NCBI RefSeq assembly: GCF_030826625.1
Contig: NZ_JAPJNQ010000088.1
Coordinates: forward strand, 1-8,789
Origin: Corynebacterium sp.
GTDB lineage: Bacteria > Actinomycetota > Actinomycetes > Mycobacteriales > Mycobacteriaceae
DNA length: 8,789 bases
Direction: 5' to 3'
Of this stretch, positions 5,463-8,789 are shown piece after piece. Every line of letters begins with the position of its first letter. Position 1 is the stretch's first letter. The position numbers and the translations under genes are program-made. A model generated the notes under the pieces. It made no database searches, was not told the DNA's origin, and saw only the letters and a program-made list of their open reading frames with translations.

Positions 5463-6083
5463 TTAGCGCGTGCGTAGGAGAATCTGGGTTTCTTCGTTGT
5501 GGGCCGCCTCTTGTTCCAATCGAGCACGCAATTGCGAGCGTCCACGGTGGATACGGGAACGCACGGTGCCCATCTTGACACCAAGCGTAGCGGCAATTTC
5601 TTCGTAGCTCATCCCGATTACGTCACACAATACGATGGCCACGCGAAAATCAGGGGCCAATTCATCCAAAGCTTTCTGCAGCGCAGGGTCCAAATTCGCT
5701 ACATTGTACGCTTGCTCGGGGGTCATGCCATTACCGGCAAATCGTTCGTAATCTTCCGGCAATGATTCCATACGGATCTTCGAACGGTGACGCACCATGT
5801 CCAAGAACAAGTTTGTCGTGATGCGGTGAAGCCAGCCAGCGAAAGTACCAGGCTGATATTTTTGCAAAGAATGGAAAACTCGCATGAAGGTCTCTTGCGT
5901 GAGATCTTCTGCATCTTGTGGGTTACCTGCTAGACGGAAAGCCAGACGGTAAACACTATCTGCGTGCTCAGCCACCAATTCATCCCAGCTCGGCATAGCA
6001 CCGACGCCTTCATCAAAGGCATCGGTCCCGCGCAATTCTGCAGCGGACTCTGGGTTGTGGTCTGCCCCGCTTTGCAACGTCAT
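5463..6083 (-). CDS. sigE: ECF RNA polymerase sigma factor SigE
   Basis: A group IV (ECF) sigma factor that redirects RNA polymerase to cell-surface stress genes. Region 2 spans ~38-103: DSVYRLAFRLAGNPQDAEDLTQETFMRVF (42-70), then YQPGTFAGWLHRITTNLFLDMVRHR, which melts the -10. Region 4 spans ~132-187, with the helix-turn-helix YEEIAATLGVKMGTVRSRIHRGRSQL (160-185, given here as key segments YEEIAATLG and GTVRSRIHRGR) contacting the -35. Residues 1-35 are an acidic extension. Start ATG 6083 lacks a ribosome binding site; a second ATG at 5996 (MPSWDEL, residue 30) has GAAGG ten bases upstream and is a fair alternative, as mycobacterial SigE is known to use several starts. It heads the - strand run sigE-cseE-tatB. 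Upstream I see no GGAA/GTT pair at proper spacing, so autoregulation by SigE is not shown; TATAGC (6101-6096) is a weak housekeeping -10. Confidence 0.95.
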   Translation of the reverse strand: MTLQSGADHNPESAAELRGTDAFDEGVGAMPSWDELVAEHADSVYRLAFRLAGNPQDAEDLTQETFMRVFHSLQKYQPGTFAGWLHRITTNLFLDMVRHRSKIRMESLPEDYERFAGNGMTPEQAYNVANLDPALQKALDELAPDFRVAIVLCDVIGMSYEEIAATLGVKMGTVRSRIHRGRSQLRARLEQEAAHNEETQILLRTR

Positions 6084-6140
6084 GGTGTTTATTGTGCTAT
6101 AGACAACTCAATAAATCCAGCCTGCAAACTGTGCACTTCC

Positions 6141-6155
6141 TGTGAATGCTTCACA
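6141..6155. promoter_or_regulatory. Inverted repeat, candidate operator between sigE and methyltransferase gene
   Basis: TGTGAATGCTTCACA is a perfect 6-base inverted repeat around TGC, in the middle of the divergent spacer, 58 bases before the sigE start. The half-sites TGTGA and TCACA match the CRP/GlxR family, but the spacer between them is five bases instead of the usual six, so it may belong to another regulator. Confidence 0.5.
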
Positions 6156-6185
6156 CCTGCTACCAGCGGGTATTCTACAACGCAC

Positions 6186-6202
6186 TTCACTTACCGCGTG
6201 AA
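6186..6202. promoter_or_regulatory. Second GTGAA/TTCAC inverted repeat over the methyltransferase -35 region
   Basis: TTCAC (6186-6190), seven bases, GTGAA (6198-6202). It uses the same half-sites as the 6141-6155 palindrome in the opposite order and covers the place where the -35 of the TAGACT promoter would be. Binding there would be expected to affect the + strand gene. Confidence 0.4.
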
Positions 6203-6216
6203 CGCTAAAAAGCACT

Positions 6217-6222
6217 TAGACT
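6217..6222 (+). promoter_or_regulatory. -10 element for the methyltransferase-fold gene (leaderless)
   Basis: TAGACT fits TANNNT; six bases (GTTGGT) separate it from the GTG start at 6229, so the transcript should begin at the start codon. No ribosome binding site and no good -35 are present. Confidence 0.55.
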
Positions 6223-6228
6223 GTTGGT

Positions 6229-6903
6229 GTGTCTACTTCAGAGAATTCTTCGCTCACCTCGTCGGTGTCAGCCATGCTCGATTACATCAACTCCACTGCC
6301 GTGGTTTCTGAAGGCTTACAGGCGGCACACGCCCACGCAGACGAATACTCTCTGCCCGCACCGGATGCCACCGTCGGCCAGCTACTCACCACACTGACAG
6401 CTAGTGCGACGCATACAAGAGAAGCCAAAAACTCTGGGGTGATCGCCGTAACTCCCGCTGCGAGCGTCGTCGGCCTATACCTTCTACAAGGATTGCCAGA
6501 TAAAGGCGTTTTGACCTGCATTGACCCTGAGGTCGAGCACCAACAACACGCAAAACATGCTTTCCGCGAAGCAGGTTTTAGCCCTTCACGCATTCGCTTT
6601 TTGCCCTCACGCCCGCTAGATGTGATGGGCCGGTTAGCCACCGCTTCTTACCAAGTGATCTACGCAGACGTCACCCCAACGGATCTTCCAAAGCTCGTCG
6701 AAACTGCTTGGCCATTACTAGGCAGTCACGGAACGTTAGTGCTGGCTAATTCGCTACTCGACGGCACCATCTCAGATTCTTCGCGCACTGATCGCGCAAC
6801 CCTTGCTGCGCTCGCCGCTGATAAATATTGCCGCGAACTCGACGATGCGATTGTTACCAGGCTGCCACTGGGCTCCGGGCTCACGTTGGTGACCAAACTT
6901 TAA
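6229..6903 (+). CDS. Class I methyltransferase-fold protein (Rv1220c-like) with altered SAM motif
   Basis: A 224-residue protein of the COMT-like O-methyltransferase family, equivalent by position and sequence to mycobacterial Rv1220c, which is also divergent from sigE. Its natural substrate is unknown to me. Helical N-terminus 1-68; Rossmann part 69-224, with GVIAVTPAASVVGLYLLQGL (70-89) where active relatives have a glycine-rich GTGTG loop, LTCIDPE (95-101) with the acidic SAM-ribose residue D99, RIRFLPSRPLDVM (121-133), YQVIYADVTPTD (141-152), LVLANSLLDGTI (170-181) where relatives have a metal-site Asp-Asn pair (here A173-N174), and LPLGSGLTLVTK (212-223). SAM motif I and part of the metal site are therefore changed. 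GTG 6229 is chosen from the -10 TAGACT six bases upstream; M16 is an in-frame alternative that keeps most of the helical region. Fold certain, activity doubtful. Confidence 0.85.
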   Translation: MSTSENSSLTSSVSAMLDYINSTAVVSEGLQAAHAHADEYSLPAPDATVGQLLTTLTASATHTREAKNSGVIAVTPAASVVGLYLLQGLPDKGVLTCIDPEVEHQQHAKHAFREAGFSPSRIRFLPSRPLDVMGRLATASYQVIYADVTPTDLPKLVETAWPLLGSHGTLVLANSLLDGTISDSSRTDRATLAALAADKYCRELDDAIVTRLPLGSGLTLVTKL

Positions 6904-6910
6904 CCGTCAG

Positions 6911-6948
6911 CGTCGGCGGATAGTGCAGACGTCGGCGGATAGTGCACA
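6911..6948. repeat. Two-copy 19-bp tandem repeat
   Basis: CGTCGGCGGATAGTGCAGA (6911-6929) followed by CGTCGGCGGATAGTGCACA (6930-6948), 18 of 19 identical, starting seven bases after the methyltransferase stop. An inverted repeat GTGCA/TGCAC (6942-6946 with 6953-6957) overlaps its end. It lies upstream of the GH32 promoter, so it could be paired protein-binding sites as well as a replication-slippage scar. Confidence 0.85.
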
Positions 6949-6974
6949 CGGCTGCACGATCACGGAAATATCAC

Positions 6975-7006
6975 TACCCTGGTCGTCAGTTCATTGACGC
7001 AAGGAG
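6975..7006 (+). promoter_or_regulatory. Possible promoter and ribosome binding site of the GH32-fold gene
   Basis: TACCCT (6975-6980) fits the loose TANNNT -10, with a weak -35 region near 6952-6957. AAGGAG at 7001-7006 is a clear ribosome binding site five bases before ATG 7012. The ribosome binding site is solid; the -10 is tentative. Confidence 0.4.
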
Positions 7007-7011
7007 AGACC

Positions 7012-8487
7012 ATGACTGAGATCCATCGACCGGAACTCCACATCACCCCAGAACACGGAGTTTTGGATGCCCCTGCGGGAGTTTTGCTCGACGGCAATGA
7101 CTGGCACGTTTTCTACCAGTATCGTCCAGAAGTACCTGGCCCGGCCCGCTGGGCCCACACGGTCTCGCAAGGAGATCCTTATTCCTGGTTCGAATGTGAC
7201 GACGTATTAGGCCCAGTCGGGGGTGAGCTCACGGTCCGAGCTGGCTCGGTCGTAGCCATCGATGGTGAAGGTGAGCAGGACGCCAACTTGTATTTCACCT
7301 CCGTGACCTCCGGTGGCACCAATATCCAACTGGCTAAGATCAACTCATTAACCGCAGATTGCCCGCTTTCTGAAGAACGCACAGCGCTCGACCCCGCAAT
7401 CAATCGGGTTTCGGCAGTGCTTGAGACCCAAGACGGTTTTCAGCGGTTCCGCTCCCCATGTGTCGTCCCAAATTGGGAAAGCCCGGTTGATCGCGAAGCC
7501 GGTCATACCGGCTGGCTCATGTTGGCTCTAACCGGCGACGCAGAAACCCCCACTCCGGTGATCGCTACCTCACAAGATGGCCAATCATGGGATTTCCAAG
7601 GCGAGCTCGAATTCGACGGTGATCTCGGCCTCGATCTTTCCCCAGTAGAAGGTCAGCTTTCGACCATCGTCGCTCCACGCATTTTGCGCCTGCGCGACGA
7701 TGCTGATGGAGAAATCTATGACATTTTGCTACTGACCATAGAGCGCGCTGGAATCGATATTTCTGGTTACCTCGTGGGCACTTTGCGCGGCACCACCTAC
7801 CGGGTACACGAGAGTTTCCGGCGCATCGATTTTGGCCATGACTTCACCCGCCCGCGCAACACCAACCTCACCAAAGGCACCACAGTGCGCGGTTCCACCG
7901 TCAATTCTGAAAATCCGGCCGATTATTACACCGAAGCCGCCCTGTTCGGACTCATCAACGGTATTGGCCGCCACGATGATCCCACTGAGCACCCGTCGCT
8001 CAAGGACGAAGGCTGGGCGAACGCACTGACACTGCCCCGCATGATTTCGCTCCACGACGGCATGCTTTATCAGACCCCACCGGCTGGATTACCAGATGCG
8101 ATTTCATCCTCCGAGCGAGTACGCGCCTACACGGTGCTGTGTGAAGTTCCGGCAGACGAAGATTCGACTCTGACTGTTTCGCTCTTGGATGCCAACGAAA
8201 AAGAAGCTGCTCGGATCACGCACGCGGGTCACACTTTGAGCATTGATCGAAGCGTCGGTCCAAGCGATCGCTATCGCGATGAAGCGCCTGCCACTGCCGA
8301 GCTTGCCGACGGCGACAGCGACTCGTTGACCATCATCGTCGATGGTTCCACAGTGGAAATTTTCGCTGATGGTGGATGCGTCGCGATGACCTCACGTGTG
8401 TATTTCGACGGCGGCTGTTCCAAGATCGAGGCTTCCACGACTGGTAAAGCCGAAATTGAGCGAGACTGGCACCGCAGCGGCTCTTAG
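7012..8487 (+). CDS. GH32-fold (beta-fructosidase-like) protein, probably catalytically inactive
   Basis: A 491-residue protein with the complete glycoside hydrolase family 32 architecture: five-bladed propeller (~1-345) and C-terminal beta-sandwich (~346-491). Matches include RPELHITPEHG (6-16), WHVFYQY (31-37), RWAHTVS (46-52), AGSVV (77-81), DFGHDFTRP (273-281), GWANALTLPRMISLHDG (334-350) and DGSTVEIFADGG (444-455). Family members cleave sucrose, inulin or levan with three acids. Here the nucleophile motif WMNDPNG reads VLDAPAG, with Ala20 at the nucleophile position; FRDP reads FRSP (Ser148); and the acid/base ECPD reads VAPR (Val220). All three appear lost while the scaffold is kept, which suggests carbohydrate binding or regulation. 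There is no signal peptide, so it should be cytosolic. ATG 7012 is set by AAGGAG five bases upstream; the in-frame TTG 6994 is unlikely. D19, next to A20, could be argued as a shifted nucleophile, but the other two losses remain. Confidence 0.85.
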   Translation: MTEIHRPELHITPEHGVLDAPAGVLLDGNDWHVFYQYRPEVPGPARWAHTVSQGDPYSWFECDDVLGPVGGELTVRAGSVVAIDGEGEQDANLYFTSVTSGGTNIQLAKINSLTADCPLSEERTALDPAINRVSAVLETQDGFQRFRSPCVVPNWESPVDREAGHTGWLMLALTGDAETPTPVIATSQDGQSWDFQGELEFDGDLGLDLSPVEGQLSTIVAPRILRLRDDADGEIYDILLLTIERAGIDISGYLVGTLRGTTYRVHESFRRIDFGHDFTRPRNTNLTKGTTVRGSTVNSENPADYYTEAALFGLINGIGRHDDPTEHPSLKDEGWANALTLPRMISLHDGMLYQTPPAGLPDAISSSERVRAYTVLCEVPADEDSTLTVSLLDANEKEAARITHAGHTLSIDRSVGPSDRYRDEAPATAELADGDSDSLTIIVDGSTVEIFADGGCVAMTSRVYFDGGCSKIEASTTGKAEIERDWHRSGS

Positions 8488-8504
8488 TTTTTCGGTTCTG
8501 CAGC

Positions 8505-8789
8505 TCACCTGGGCTTGAAGCGGTCGATCCTTCCCCGAGCTGTCACGATCATGGTTTCGGGGAGTTGAGCTAGGCGTTTTTCCAGTTCTACCGGGCTAAT
8601 ATGCCGCGCCGACGGGCTCATGCCAATTTGTGCACTAATGGAGCTCTTGTCCAGGCGCATGCGAAACTCTACGTGGCGTGGATCGCCTACTGGCTCTAAA
8701 ATCCCGTCGGTTTGTTCGTACAACCGAGTCGTCTTGTCTTCTTCCACGGCGACTATCCCTAGTGTCTCCCGCAACTCGTCCAAGTGCCC
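8505..8789 (-). CDS. Unrecognised protein, C-terminal 94 residues (gene continues past the window)
   Basis: The frame is open to the window edge (GHLDELRETLG...) and stops at TGA 8505-8507, so the start lies outside. The TTG at 8783 is just an internal codon. The visible part is rich in charged residues: LGIVAVEEDKTTRLYEQ, HVEFRMRLDKSSISAQIGM, ISPVELEKRLAQLPETMIV, and a basic end ARGRIDRFKPR. The pattern reads as mixed alpha/beta and soluble; no membrane helix or cysteine pair is seen. I do not recognise the family. It converges on the GH32 gene with 17 bases between stops and no clear terminator. Confidence 0.65.
   Translation of the reverse strand, partial: GHLDELRETLGIVAVEEDKTTRLYEQTDGILEPVGDPRHVEFRMRLDKSSISAQIGMSPSARHISPVELEKRLAQLPETMIVTARGRIDRFKPR

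Noticed and set aside
6108..6140. SigE/SigH-type autoregulatory promoter upstream of sigE
   Set aside because: GGAA (6140-6137, - strand) and the next suitable GTT (6107-6105) are 29 bases apart, too far for an ECF promoter.
6141..6155. Calling this palindrome a GlxR/CRP site
   Set aside because: The spacing between TGTGA and TCACA is five, not six; kept as an unassigned inverted repeat.
6911..6948. CRISPR-like repeat
   Set aside because: Only two copies, directly adjacent with no spacer, and no cas gene.
6994..7011. TTG start of the GH32 gene
   Set aside because: The AAGGAG at 7001-7006 is placed for ATG 7012 and lies inside the longer frame.
8458..8492. Intrinsic terminator after the GH32 gene (T-run at 8488-8492)
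   Set aside because: A short TTTTT is present but I could not find a stable stem before it.

Overview
The window looks like a chromosomal stretch from an actinobacterium of the order Mycobacteriales, most likely Corynebacterium. The evidence is the corynebacterial/mycobacterial form of 2-oxoglutarate dehydrogenase (OdhA), the methyltransferase / sigE / anti-sigma / tatB / mrp gene cluster known from this order, a TatB ending in WTDVL, an Mrp ATPase without the usual CxxC, and frequent leaderless start sites. I see no phage, transposon, CRISPR, tRNA or rRNA. Gene density is high and no gene-free stretch exceeds 300 bases; the longest is the 145-base divergent spacer 6084-6228.

Left part (1-2244, + strand): the 3' third of odhA, whose first ~100 bases look damaged (an in-frame TAA at 16-18 and a cluster of non-conservative changes), followed by a fumarylacetoacetate-hydrolase-fold gene. 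Middle: an orphan secreted lipoprotein resembling the OpuAC/ProX type of substrate-binding protein (2305-3072, -) faces away from mrp (3118-4242, +); their promoters interlock in about 45 bases. Then comes the envelope-stress block on the - strand, transcribed from right to left: sigE (ECF sigma factor), cseE (zinc anti-sigma factor) and tatB (twin-arginine translocase subunit). Right part: a 145-base divergent region with two GTGAA/TTCAC inverted repeats separates sigE from a + strand methyltransferase-fold gene, a two-copy tandem repeat, and a GH32-fold (beta-fructosidase-like) gene. The end of an unrecognised - strand gene closes the window.

How the parts fit: SigE and CseE form a sigma/anti-sigma switch, and TatB in the same run points to cell-envelope maintenance. 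Mrp is an iron-sulfur cluster carrier/assembly ATPase and OdhA is a TCA-cycle enzyme; these are housekeeping neighbours.

The most unusual material is on the right. The GH32 gene keeps the whole fold signature but appears to have replaced all three catalytic acids, and the adjacent methyltransferase-fold protein lacks the glycine-rich SAM motif, so two neighbouring genes beside sigE look like sensors or binding proteins rather than enzymes. Four genes in the window also carry a TANNNT -10 hexamer ending 6-8 bases before the start codon, the mark of leaderless mRNAs. No database search was possible; all family statements rest on motif recognition and memory of homologues.
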